From NCBI GenBank assembly GCA_902566705.1, contig CACFJT010000002.1, forward strand, positions 1 to 64,000: a stretch of DNA of 64,000 nt, written 5' to 3'. The translations under genes were made by a program, and so were the position numbers. This document shows, one piece after another, positions 10,640-20,011 of the stretch. Position 1 is the stretch's first letter. The number at the start of each line of letters is the position of its first letter. Source of the DNA: an uncultured Pelagibacteraceae bacterium (GTDB lineage: Bacteria; Pseudomonadota; Alphaproteobacteria; Pelagibacterales; Pelagibacteraceae). The notes below the pieces were generated by a model, which was given only the letters and a program-made list of their open reading frames with translations, did no database searches and was not told the origin of the DNA.

Positions 10640-11734
10640 TTAAACTAACAAAAGAATTAAAGATATTACAATTAATCCACTAACAATACCTAACAACACT
10701 TTTTTTGATCTAAAAACTTTATCAAAATTATTTTTCTTAATTGTTAATGTGCTTAGATCTTCAGTACTAGTCATAAAACCGTCATTTCTTCCTATTTTAA
10801 GAAATTTATTTTTTCTATCATTCATTATTTCATCAGAGGATAATTCTTCAAAATAATTTAAATTTTTTGTTAAAGTTTGTCTTACAGTATTTAATATTAT
10901 GTCTCTATCTCTATGTGCTCCACCTACAGGCTCTTGAATTATTTCATCAATTACTTTTAATTTAAGTAAATCTTTAGCAGAAAGCTTCATGGCTTTTGCC
11001 GCATCAAGCATTTTTTTTGGATCTCTCCAAAGAATGGTTGCACATCCTTCTGGAGATATTACTGAGTAGATCGCATTTTCTAACATAAGGACTTTGTTTG
11101 ATGAGGCTAATGCTATTGCTCCACCAGAACCACCCTCACCTATAATTATTGCAATTGTTGGAACTTTAAGCTCCATACAGCATTCGATTGATTTTGCAAT
11201 TGCTTCTGCTTGTCCTCGCTCTTCAGCTCCAACGCCTGGATATGCTCCGGGAGTATCAATAAAAGAAATTATTGGAATATTAAATTTATTTGCTAAGTTC
11301 ATTAATCTTATTGTTTTTCTATAACCTTCGGGTCTCATCATTCCAAAATTTCTCTCAATTCTGCTATCTAAATCTTCTCCTTTTTCTTGGCCAATCACTA
11401 AAACAGATTTTCCATTAAATTTTGCAAATCCTGTTAATACTGATTTATCCTCTCCGTAATATCTATCTCCAGATAGTGAAATGAAATTATCAAACAAATT
11501 ATCAATAAAAAATTTTGCTTTTGGTCTATCTTCATGACGAGCTACCATTGTAGTCTGCCAAGGATCTAGATTAGAATAAATATTTTTTAATTTTTCATCT
11601 ATTTCATTTTGAGTAATTGAAATTTTTTGTGTATCTACTTCTGACAATCCTTCTTGATTATATGGGTCTTTTAATTTTTCTAGTTCTTTTTCTAAATCTT
11701 TAATTTCTGTTTCGAAATTTAGGTAATTTTTCAT
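10640..11734 (-). CDS. accA: Acetyl-CoA carboxylase carboxyltransferase subunit alpha with C-terminal hydrophobic extension
   Basis: AccA core (GRQ-like, GEGGSGGAIALA, SVISPEGCATILWRD) plus about 45 extra residues ending SKKVLLGIVSGLIVISLILLLV. Confidence 0.95.
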   Translation of the reverse strand: MKNYLNFETEIKDLEKELEKLKDPYNQEGLSEVDTQKISITQNEIDEKLKNIYSNLDPWQTTMVARHEDRPKAKFFIDNLFDNFISLSGDRYYGEDKSVLTGFAKFNGKSVLVIGQEKGEDLDSRIERNFGMMRPEGYRKTIRLMNLANKFNIPIISFIDTPGAYPGVGAEERGQAEAIAKSIECCMELKVPTIAIIIGEGGSGGAIALASSNKVLMLENAIYSVISPEGCATILWRDPKKMLDAAKAMKLSAKDLLKLKVIDEIIQEPVGGAHRDRDIILNTVRQTLTKNLNYFEELSSDEIMNDRKNKFLKIGRNDGFMTSTEDLSTLTIKKNNFDKVFRSKKVLLGIVSGLIVISLILLLV

Positions 11735-11845
11735 ACTTTATTTATAATGGATGGTTAAAATACAAAAAAGGCAATAAAATGATATTAAATAAGGCGTAAT
11801 TCTTATTAATTGACTTAATTCTTTTAACGGATACATATTAATTAT

Positions 11846-11985
11846 CGGGAGAGACTATTTATAGCGCCGAAGGAGCAACCACCCCGGAAACTCTCAGGCA
11901 AAAGGACCGATTAAAGCATAACACTCTGGAAAGAGATTGATTTCCGCCGAAGGAGTAAAGCTCTCAGGCAAAAATACAGATGGGG
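11846..11985 (+). promoter_or_regulatory. Tandem glycine riboswitch upstream of malate synthase
   Basis: Two repeats of GCCGAAGGAG...CTCTCAGGCAAAA (first at ~11846-11912, second at ~11921-11985) directly before the glcB ATG. Confidence 0.95.
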
Positions 11986-11986
11986 T

Positions 11987-14176
11987 ATGAACTTAAGTGC
12001 TATGCAAGAAAAATATATTAAAATTAACAATCTTCAGGTATCAGAAAAACTATCAAACTTTGTAACTGACGAGTTGCTAAAGAATACAAATATATCTTCA
12101 GAAAATTTTTGGTTAGGTCTAGAAAAAACCCTTAGTGAACTCGCACCAAAAAATAAAGAATTAATCAAATTTAGAGAGGAATTGCAGAAAAAAATAGATG
12201 ATTGGCATATCAAAAATAAAGGTAAGGAATTTAATTTAGATGAGTATAAAAAATTTTTATTAGAGATTGGTTATTTAAAAAATGGAGGACCTGACTTTAA
12301 AATAGAAACTCAAAATGTTGATGAAGAAATTGCGAATATAGCTGGACCTCAGTTGGTTGTGCCTGTAATGAATGCGAGGTATGCATTAAATGCTGCAAAT
12401 GCAAGATGGATGAGTTTATATGATAGTCTTTATGGTACAGATATAATTGAACAGTCCGAAGATAGCGTATCTGAACGGTATGACCCTTTAAGAGGTGAAA
12501 TGGTTATAAAATATGGGAGAGATTTTTTAGATAAACACTTTACATTAGATGGATTAAGTTGGAATAAGATTACAAGTTTTGCTGTAAAGAATGGGAAATT
12601 AAAAGTTTTAAAAGGTGCTGATATTTTTGATTTAGAGGACGAAAATAAATTTATTGGACACAGAGGTGAAAGCGATAATCCATCTGCAATTATTCTAAAA
12701 AATAATAATTTACATATTGAAATTCTGAAAGACTCAAGAGCTTTTGCTGCCCAACAAGATCACGCTGGTATTAGTGATATTATACTTGAATCAGCAATAT
12801 CAACGATTTGTGATAATGAAGATAGCGTAGCAGCAGTTGACTCGGAAGATAAAATTATTTGTTATCGAAATTGGCTAGGTCTAATGAAAGGAGATCTTAA
12901 ATCAAAATTTGAAAAACAAGGTAAAATATTTGAGAGAAAATTAAATCCACACAGAAGTTATATCTCAAAAGATGGTAAGGGCTTAAAGTTACATGGTAGA
13001 AGCTTATTGCTTGTAAGAAACGTTGGTCATTTAATGACTAACCCTTCAATTTTATTAAGTGATGGAAGTGAAATACCTGAGGGTATTATGGATGCGTTTA
13101 TAACTACAGCAGCCGCGCTACATGATGTTAAAAATAAGAATAATTCAAGAACTGGATCAGTTTATATTGTAAAACCTAAAATGCATGGTCCAGACGAGAC
13201 GGCATTTACAGATTTAATTTTTTCTAAAGTTGAGGAGGTTCTAAATTTACCTAAGTACACATGTAAGATTGGGATTATGGATGAAGAGCGAAGAACATCC
13301 GCAAATTTAAAAGAATGTATTAGAAGTCTCAAAAATAGAGTTTTTTTTATTAACACTGGTTTTTTAGATAGAACAGGTGATGAAATGCATACATCGATGG
13401 AGGCCGGTCCTATGATTAAAAAAGGTGATATGAAATCATCTAAATGGATTACTGCATACGAAAATAACAATGTTGATATTGGTTTAAGTTGTGGGTTTTC
13501 TGGTAAAGCTCAAATTGGAAAAGGGATGTGGGCAATGCCAGATAAAATGAAAGATATGATGGAGCAAAAAACAGGACACTTAAAAGCAGGTGCAAACTGT
13601 GCGTGGGTTCCATCACCAACAGCAGCTGCTTTACATGCTCTACATTATCATGAAATAAATATTTTCGATGAACAAAAAAAATTAATTGATAGAGAAGCAG
13701 CCAAGCTTGATGATCTTTTAACAATACCAATAGCAGATAGACCTAATTGGTCTGTAGAGGACATAAATAAAGAAATTTCAAACTCTGCACAAACTTTATT
13801 GGGGTATGTTGTAAGGTGGGTCGACCAAGGTGTAGGTTGTTCAAAAGTTCCTGATATTAACAACATTGGTTTGATGGAAGATAGAGCAACTCTAAGAATT
13901 TCTTCACAACATATAGCCAACTGGATTCATCATGGAATTACAACGAAAATACAAGTAACTGAAATAATGAAAGAGATGGCCAAAATAGTAGATGATCAGA
14001 ACAAAGATGATCCACTATATGTTAAAATGAGTGATGATTATGAAAATTCTATAGCATTTCAAACTGCGTGTGATTTAGTATTTAAAGGGAAGGAGCAACC
14101 TTCAGGTTATACTGAACCATTACTTCATTTAAATAGATTGAAAAAAAAATCTAATCTGAGTTCGAAATCAAATTAG
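11987..14176 (+). CDS. glcB: Malate synthase G
   Basis: 729 aa; SRTGSVYIVKPKMHGPDE, GIMDEERRTSANLKECI, MEAGPMIKKGDMKSSKWI. Confidence 0.97.
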   Translation: MNLSAMQEKYIKINNLQVSEKLSNFVTDELLKNTNISSENFWLGLEKTLSELAPKNKELIKFREELQKKIDDWHIKNKGKEFNLDEYKKFLLEIGYLKNGGPDFKIETQNVDEEIANIAGPQLVVPVMNARYALNAANARWMSLYDSLYGTDIIEQSEDSVSERYDPLRGEMVIKYGRDFLDKHFTLDGLSWNKITSFAVKNGKLKVLKGADIFDLEDENKFIGHRGESDNPSAIILKNNNLHIEILKDSRAFAAQQDHAGISDIILESAISTICDNEDSVAAVDSEDKIICYRNWLGLMKGDLKSKFEKQGKIFERKLNPHRSYISKDGKGLKLHGRSLLLVRNVGHLMTNPSILLSDGSEIPEGIMDAFITTAAALHDVKNKNNSRTGSVYIVKPKMHGPDETAFTDLIFSKVEEVLNLPKYTCKIGIMDEERRTSANLKECIRSLKNRVFFINTGFLDRTGDEMHTSMEAGPMIKKGDMKSSKWITAYENNNVDIGLSCGFSGKAQIGKGMWAMPDKMKDMMEQKTGHLKAGANCAWVPSPTAAALHALHYHEINIFDEQKKLIDREAAKLDDLLTIPIADRPNWSVEDINKEISNSAQTLLGYVVRWVDQGVGCSKVPDINNIGLMEDRATLRISSQHIANWIHHGITTKIQVTEIMKEMAKIVDDQNKDDPLYVKMSDDYENSIAFQTACDLVFKGKEQPSGYTEPLLHLNRLKKKSNLSSKSN

Positions 14177-14762
14177 ATCGATTTTTAAAAGCAGAAAATA
14201 AAGTCCCATCATCTAGACTTTCAATCTCTCCTCCTACTGGTAAACCTTGTGCTAATTTAGTAATTTTAACATCTAAATTTTTTAGACTATCTTTAATGTA
14301 GTATGCAGTTGTTTGCCCTTCAACAGTTGCGCTAGTTGCAAGAATTACCTCTTCAATTTTATCTCTATTAACTCTTTCAACTAATGAATTAATTAATAAA
14401 TCTTCTTTTCTTTGGCCAACTGAAGAAATTGTTCCTCCTAAAATATGAAAATAGCCCTTAAATATATTTGAATTTTCAATCGACCATTGGTCTGCAATAT
14501 CCTCTACTACACAAATTTTATTAAATTTATCTTTTGTGTTCTCACAATTTAGACAGCCATTTGAATTTGATTTTAATGCACCACATGAATTGCATCTAAC
14601 TACATTTTTATAAACTTGCGCCAATGTATTTGCCATTGGTTTTACAAGTTCATCACGATTATTAATTAATTTTAAAACAATTCTTTTTGCTGATTTAGGA
14701 CCTAAACCTGGAAGTTTTGAAATTAATTTAATTAATTCTTCTATCTCACTTATGTTTTGCAT
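14151..14762 (-). CDS. recR: Recombination mediator RecR
   Basis: LPGLGPKSAKRIVLKL, zinc finger CNSCGALKSNSNGCLNC, Toprim VVEDIADQWSIE; after ybaB. Confidence 0.96.
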   Translation of the reverse strand: MQNISEIEELIKLISKLPGLGPKSAKRIVLKLINNRDELVKPMANTLAQVYKNVVRCNSCGALKSNSNGCLNCENTKDKFNKICVVEDIADQWSIENSNIFKGYFHILGGTISSVGQRKEDLLINSLVERVNRDKIEEVILATSATVEGQTTAYYIKDSLKNLDVKITKLAQGLPVGGEIESLDDGTLFSAFKNRSNLISNSD

Positions 14763-14765
14763 CTA

Positions 14766-15083
14766 TTATAAAGGCCATTTAAAACCAGGAATTCCTAAAC
14801 CTCCAGTTGCTTTTGAAATTTCCTCAGTTGTTTTTGATTTAAGTTGAGATTTAGCACTATTATGTGCTGCAACAATTAAATCTTCAATTATGGTTTTGTC
14901 CTCTTTCATAATTTCGTCAGATAACTTTATTGTTTGCATCTCTCCCTCTCCATCCAAAGTTATCTTTACAGAATTTGAACCCGAAACCCCTTCAACTCTA
15001 ATTTCCTTAATCTTTTGTTGGCTTTCTTTCATTTTTGCCTCAAGTTCTTTTGCTTTATCTAAAATTTTACTAAAATCAGTCAT
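14766..15083 (-). CDS. ybaB: YbaB/EbfC family nucleoid-associated protein
   Basis: MTDFSKILDKAKELEAKMKESQQKI...; dnaX-ybaB-recR synteny; start refined to the internal Met. Confidence 0.92.
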   Translation of the reverse strand: MTDFSKILDKAKELEAKMKESQQKIKEIRVEGVSGSNSVKITLDGEGEMQTIKLSDEIMKEDKTIIEDLIVAAHNSAKSQLKSKTTEEISKATGGLGIPGFKWPL

Positions 15084-16731
15084 TATCAACTCCATCTTTT
15101 TTTGAATTTACATCTATTAACTCGGCATCAGGAAATTTATCCATCACACTTTTAAATATTTCTGAATTTTTCATTTCATCGATTAGTTGGTTTTTTACAT
15201 TTTTTTCTTTGTCTTTTACTGACATTTGCCCTTTTAATTTACTAAATGTAATAATCCATCTCTCACTAGTCCACTCAAATAGTTTTGATGATAAATCTTT
15301 TACAAAATCTTTGTCTAAACTTTCATTAAAAGATATTTCAATTCTATTTTTTTCAAATTTTACGAGATTAACATTTTTTTCTAATTCGTATTTTAGTTTG
15401 ATCTCTTTTTTTTTTGAACAGATTTCAATTAGATCCTCAAATGCATTTATATTAATTTTCTTTTCTGCTTTAATTTCTGTTTGTACTTCTGGTTTAGTTT
15501 TTTCTTCTTGTGCAATATTCTTAATTTGGTTGATTGTTTTAGAAGTTAATTTAGTTTCTTTATTATTAACTAAATTTTCACTTTTCAAGTCAACCTCAAC
15601 TTTTTCAATATTATTTTCAGATTTTACAGAACTTAAATGCATTAATCGTATTAAGAACATCTCAATTGAAAGGTGTTGATTTGATACTATGTCTAACTCC
15701 TCGAGAGAAGAGATGGCAAATTGCCAAAATAATATCAATACTTCTGAGTCTATTTGATTTGATAAATTTTTAATTTTAGAAAATTCTTCGTCATTTAATG
15801 AAAAGTTGGTACTTTCTAAAGTTAATGAATTAATATTTTTAAAGTAATAAAGTAACTCTAAGAAATCATTTATAAAAACCTTTGGTTCAACACCTTGGTC
15901 ATAAATTTTTCTATAAATACTTATTACTTTTGTTTCTTCACCTTTTAAAATTAGCTCGAACAAATCGATTAATTGAGATTTATCAAAATACCCAAAAATT
16001 TTCTGAGCTAAATTTAGGTCTAATTCTTTTCCTTCATCCAAACTTAATAATGCTCTATCCAATAATGACAAGGCATCTCTAACAGAGCCTTCGGAAATTT
16101 TTACTATAAGCTTCAAAGCATCATCTGTAACTCTTCCGTTTTCCTTGTCCTTAATTTTTTTTATAAAATCTAACAATTCTGATGATTTGATTCTTGATAA
16201 ATCAAACCTTTGACATCTAGAAACAACAGTAATTGGTATTTTTTTAATTTCTGTAGTTGCAAAAATAAATTTTAGATATTCTGGTGGCTCTTCTAAAGTT
16301 TTTAATAGAGCATTAAAGGCTTGTTTACTCAACATGTGAACTTCATCAATAATGAAGATTTTATATTTAGAGGTTGTTGGAGCATACCTTGAAAATTCAA
16401 TCAGCTCCCTTACATTTTCTACAGAATTGGTTGAGGCACCATCTATTTCCATTACATCAATATGACTTGAATTTACGATACCTTCACAATTGTCACAAAA
16501 ATTTTCTTTACACAAATTATCGATACCATTTTTACAATTGAGTGCTTTTGCAACAATTCTTGCAGTCGTAGTTTTACCAATTCCACGAATCCCATTAAAA
16601 AGATATGCGTTTGGTATTTTATCTGCCTTAATTGAATTAATAATTGTTTCGGCAACAACATCTTGGCCGATAAGGGCATCAAAATTTTGTGGTCTATATT
16701 TTAATGCTAATACTTTTGAGTTATTATTCAT
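15076..16731 (-). CDS. dnaX: DNA polymerase III subunit gamma/tau
   Basis: LALKYRPQNFDALIGQDVV, GIRGIGKTTTARI, zinc module, EVHMLSKQAFNALLKTLEEPP. Confidence 0.97.
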   Translation of the reverse strand: MNNNSKVLALKYRPQNFDALIGQDVVAETIINSIKADKIPNAYLFNGIRGIGKTTTARIVAKALNCKNGIDNLCKENFCDNCEGIVNSSHIDVMEIDGASTNSVENVRELIEFSRYAPTTSKYKIFIIDEVHMLSKQAFNALLKTLEEPPEYLKFIFATTEIKKIPITVVSRCQRFDLSRIKSSELLDFIKKIKDKENGRVTDDALKLIVKISEGSVRDALSLLDRALLSLDEGKELDLNLAQKIFGYFDKSQLIDLFELILKGEETKVISIYRKIYDQGVEPKVFINDFLELLYYFKNINSLTLESTNFSLNDEEFSKIKNLSNQIDSEVLILFWQFAISSLEELDIVSNQHLSIEMFLIRLMHLSSVKSENNIEKVEVDLKSENLVNNKETKLTSKTINQIKNIAQEEKTKPEVQTEIKAEKKININAFEDLIEICSKKKEIKLKYELEKNVNLVKFEKNRIEISFNESLDKDFVKDLSSKLFEWTSERWIITFSKLKGQMSVKDKEKNVKNQLIDEMKNSEIFKSVMDKFPDAELIDVNSKKDGVDND

Positions 16732-16741
16732 ATATCTGTAA

Positions 16742-16825
16742 GGAGACTAGAACCTGAATAACTGTCTCTACGACTGCTTCCGTTAAGATCTGGTCGGGTT
16801 CAAGCAGCATCCACCTCTAGCCTCC
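16742..16825 (-). ncRNA. ffs: Signal recognition particle RNA (4.5S type)
   Basis: Minus-strand RNA ...GAACCCGACCAGAUCUUAACGGAAGCAGUCG...; ends pair (GGAGGCUAGA with UCUAGUCUCC); upstream of dnaX. Confidence 0.92.
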
Positions 16826-16831
16826 AGGACC

Positions 16832-16861
16832 ATTATAGCAGTTAAAATTTCTAATCTACAA
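16832..16861 (-). promoter_or_regulatory. Sigma70-like promoter of the SRP RNA gene
   Basis: Minus strand TTGTAG-N18-TATAAT ending 6 nt before the predicted RNA 5' end. Confidence 0.6.
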
Positions 16862-16871
16862 GAAAAGTTTC

Positions 16872-17705
16872 TTATTTTTTTTGTCTCAAGCTATCTGCTT
16901 CAAAAACACCCAGAACGTGAAAATCCTCACAATGTAACCCTAGCTCTTCAAGAGATTTCTGAACTTTTGTATCTTCTATGTGTCCATCCAAATCACATAA
17001 AAAAAAATAAGAGTCAAAACTATTTTTTTCTGGATAGCTTTGTAGTTTAGTTAAATTTACACCATTAATAGCAAAACCTCCTAGTGATTGATAGAGGGCA
17101 GCTGGCTTACTTTTCAATTTGAATAAAAAAGAGGTTATATAAGTTTTATCTTTAAATTCTGGTTGAGAAATATTTTTTCCCATAACCAAAAATCTTGTCA
17201 AATTTCCACTTTCATTTTCAATATTTTTTTTAATAACTTCTAGTCCATAAATTTCAGCACTCAATGAAGATGCTATAGCTGATTGCTTAACATCTTTTGT
17301 TTTAGAAATCATTTCAGCAGATCCAGCGGTATCTGCTCTAATATGTTCTGCTAAATTATTCTCTTTTATAAATTTTGAACACTGAGATAATCCTTGAGCA
17401 TGCGAGTACACTTCTTTGATATCTTTTAACTTAGCACCAGATTGTCCTAATAAGTTGTGTTCAATTTTTTGAAAATGCTCTTTATAAATATTCAGCCTAT
17501 GTTTAAATATTAAATATTCAATTCCAATGTTACCAGTAATTCTATTTGATTCTGGAATTATAATTCTGCTATCTGGTTCTTCAGATGCTTTGTTAAAACA
17601 TTCATCAAAAGTTTTACAAGGTAATATTTCTGCTTTAGGATCAATAGAAAGCGCTGCTAAATGAGAATATGCACCAAAGGTTCCTTGAAAATAAATTTTA
17701 CTCAT
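16872..17705 (-). CDS. pheA: Prephenate dehydratase with C-terminal ACT domain
   Basis: YFQGTFGAYSHLAALS, ESGNLTRFLVMG, KPAALYQSLGGFAINGVNLTKLQSYP. Confidence 0.94.
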   Translation of the reverse strand: MSKIYFQGTFGAYSHLAALSIDPKAEILPCKTFDECFNKASEEPDSRIIIPESNRITGNIGIEYLIFKHRLNIYKEHFQKIEHNLLGQSGAKLKDIKEVYSHAQGLSQCSKFIKENNLAEHIRADTAGSAEMISKTKDVKQSAIASSLSAEIYGLEVIKKNIENESGNLTRFLVMGKNISQPEFKDKTYITSFLFKLKSKPAALYQSLGGFAINGVNLTKLQSYPEKNSFDSYFFLCDLDGHIEDTKVQKSLEELGLHCEDFHVLGVFEADSLRQKK

Positions 17706-18436
17706 AAATTCTTATATTCCATTATTTTTTTCAAGGCTAGATAATCTTCCTCAGTATCTACTCCTATTGGAGATGACTTTGCAAGTGAAACATTGATATC
17801 AATATTATTATCTAATGCTCTTAACTGCTCTAATCGATTTTCTATTTCATTTTTGGATTGATCCAAGTGAACAAATTTTTCAAGACAATCTCTTGAATAA
17901 CAATAAATTCCAATATGTTGATATATATTATCTACCTGCTCAGATTTTCTTGAAAAAGAGACTGCCTTCGGAAAATGATCCCCTTCTAGGCTGTTTTCAG
18001 TGATGACCTTAACAATATTTTCATTCTTGAGGTTTTTAATATCTTTTATTTTTGCGGCAAGAGTTCCTAAATTAGAATTATTTTTTACCATTTTGTCATT
18101 CAAACTTTTTATATCATCAATCTCGATTGCTGGTTCATCACCTTGTAAATTCATTATAAAATCAACATCTCTAACATTTGATCTTTTGAGTGCTTCGTAA
18201 ATTCTATCTGTACCTGTCTTATGTTTATTGCTAGTTAAAATAGCACTAAAACCATTGCTTTTAACATCGTCAATAATTTCCTGGTCCTCTGTGGCTACAA
18301 TCACATCTCCAATATTTGCTTCTTCTGCTTTTTTAGAGACACGTGAAATGATTGATAAACCATTTATTGTTAGTAAAGGTTTACCTGGCAGCCTAGTGGC
18401 GGACATTCTAGAGGGTATAATTATTAAAGTTTTCAT
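17702..18436 (-). CDS. kdsB: 3-deoxy-manno-octulosonate cytidylyltransferase
   Basis: LIIIPSRMSATRLPGKPL, NLQGDEPAIE, YQHIGIYCYSRDCLEKF. Confidence 0.96.
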   Translation of the reverse strand: MKTLIIIPSRMSATRLPGKPLLTINGLSIISRVSKKAEEANIGDVIVATEDQEIIDDVKSNGFSAILTSNKHKTGTDRIYEALKRSNVRDVDFIMNLQGDEPAIEIDDIKSLNDKMVKNNSNLGTLAAKIKDIKNLKNENIVKVITENSLEGDHFPKAVSFSRKSEQVDNIYQHIGIYCYSRDCLEKFVHLDQSKNEIENRLEQLRALDNNIDINVSLAKSSPIGVDTEEDYLALKKIMEYKNL

Positions 18437-18549
18437 TATATTTTCAAATTATTATACTCATTAAACAACTATAGAGGCAAATTTATACATTAAATTTTAG
18501 CTTTTTTTTAATTTATCATGTTATACGTTCACTACAAAATTTAGAAAAA

Positions 18550-19089
18550 ATGGATTCTTTTGAAATAAACAAAATAGTTGCTGCAGTTTTAATGGTTGCA
18601 CTGCTTGTTATTGGAATTGGAAAATTATCAGATGTAATATTCCATGTGGAGAAACCTGAAACACCTGGTTATTCAGTTGAAGTAGAAACTGCTACTACTG
18701 TATCCACAACCAGTTCAAGCACGATGTCAGACAAAATTGATATATCAGCATTAATGGCAATGGGAGATATTGCGCATGGTGAAAAAGTTTTTAAAAAATG
18801 TGCAGCTTGTCATTCAATTGTTAAGGGAGGAAAGAATGCTATAGGTCCAGCTCTATATAATGTTGTAGGAAGAAAAGTTGGAGCGATTGAGGAATATAAA
18901 TATTCCAAAGCACTAGCTGCATACGATAAAAATTGGACTTTTGAAGAACTAAATGGATTTTTAATTAAACCTGCTAAATGGATAAAAGGAACAAAGATGG
19001 CATATGCAGGTCTTAGAAAAGAAAAAGATAGAGCCTCTGTAATAAAATATCTAAATGAGAATTCAGATAGCCCTTTGCCGCTACCTTAA
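18550..19089 (+). CDS. Membrane-anchored class I cytochrome c
   Basis: N-terminal TM helix; CAACH heme motif in GEKVFKKCAACHSIVKGGKNAIGPALYNVVGR. Confidence 0.93.
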   Translation: MDSFEINKIVAAVLMVALLVIGIGKLSDVIFHVEKPETPGYSVEVETATTVSTTSSSTMSDKIDISALMAMGDIAHGEKVFKKCAACHSIVKGGKNAIGPALYNVVGRKVGAIEEYKYSKALAAYDKNWTFEELNGFLIKPAKWIKGTKMAYAGLRKEKDRASVIKYLNENSDSPLPLP

Positions 19090-20010
19090 TTTCCCAAAAC
19101 AATATAACAAAATACTTTTTTGAACATGAACTCTATTGAGTGCTTGTTGCCATACGTGAGATTTTTTTCCCAAGAAAACATCTTCACTCACTTCATCTCC
19201 CCTAGGTAAACAATGTAAAAAAATGCAACTTTTTTTCGCATAACTCATTAATTTTTCATCAATCTTAAAATTTTTAAATGCTTGTTTTTTTTTCCTCTTA
19301 TTAACTTTGTCATTTAAAGAAATAACTTTATCAGAAAAAATCACTTCTGCACCAGATACTGCTTTTTTAGCGTCATTATAAATATAAATTTTTTTATTAT
19401 TTCTTTTGACCCATGCTATAACTTCTTTTCCTGGTTCAAATCTTTTTGGACAACCAATGCTTAGCTTGAAAGAAAATTTTACTGAAGCAGCAATTAAACT
19501 ATCCAAAACGTTATTGGAGTCACCTATCCAACAAATGTTTAATTTTGAAATAGGTTTTTTCATTATTTCCTCAACTGTAAATACATCTGATAAAACCTGT
19601 GTTGGATGAGAAGAAGGACTTAAACCGTTAATTACCGGTATTGATAAATATTTTGCAAAATTTTCAACCTTTTTATCACTATCGGTTCTAAGCATAAATC
19701 CATCGCCGTAAGTAGATAAAATTTTAGCAGTATCAGCAATGCTTTCTCCCCCTTGACCTAAGTGAAGTTCGTTTGATCTCAGAGTTAAAGTACCACCACC
19801 TAATTGTTTAATAGCTAAATAAAAGCTTAATCTTGTTCGTAAACTAGATTTTTCAAACATTTGGATTAATAATTTTCCTTTTAAGGGTGCACCCTTATCA
19901 ACTTCAAGTGTGCTTAGTTTTTTTCTTAAATTTTTTCTTTTCTTGGCATCGGTAATAATCTTTCTCAAATCTTTTGCAGGTATATCTTTTAGATTTATGA
20001 AATGTTTCAT
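19081..20010 (-). CDS. argF: Ornithine carbamoyltransferase
   Basis: FEKSSLRTRLSFYLAIKQLGG, HPTQVLSDVFTVEE, FLHCLPRGDEVSEDVF. Confidence 0.96.
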   Translation of the reverse strand: MKHFINLKDIPAKDLRKIITDAKKRKNLRKKLSTLEVDKGAPLKGKLLIQMFEKSSLRTRLSFYLAIKQLGGGTLTLRSNELHLGQGGESIADTAKILSTYGDGFMLRTDSDKKVENFAKYLSIPVINGLSPSSHPTQVLSDVFTVEEIMKKPISKLNICWIGDSNNVLDSLIAASVKFSFKLSIGCPKRFEPGKEVIAWVKRNNKKIYIYNDAKKAVSGAEVIFSDKVISLNDKVNKRKKKQAFKNFKIDEKLMSYAKKSCIFLHCLPRGDEVSEDVFLGKKSHVWQQALNRVHVQKSILLYCFGKLR

Positions 20011-20011
20011 G

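Noticed and set aside
13162-13920. Three minus-strand ORFs (102, 93, 90 aa) antisense to glcB
   Set aside because: They overlap each other and lie wholly opposite malate synthase; composition is typical of antisense shadows.
15209-15679. 156-aa plus-strand ORF antisense to dnaX
   Set aside because: Phe/Ser/Leu-rich translation typical of the complement of Lys/Glu-rich coding sequence in an AT-rich genome.
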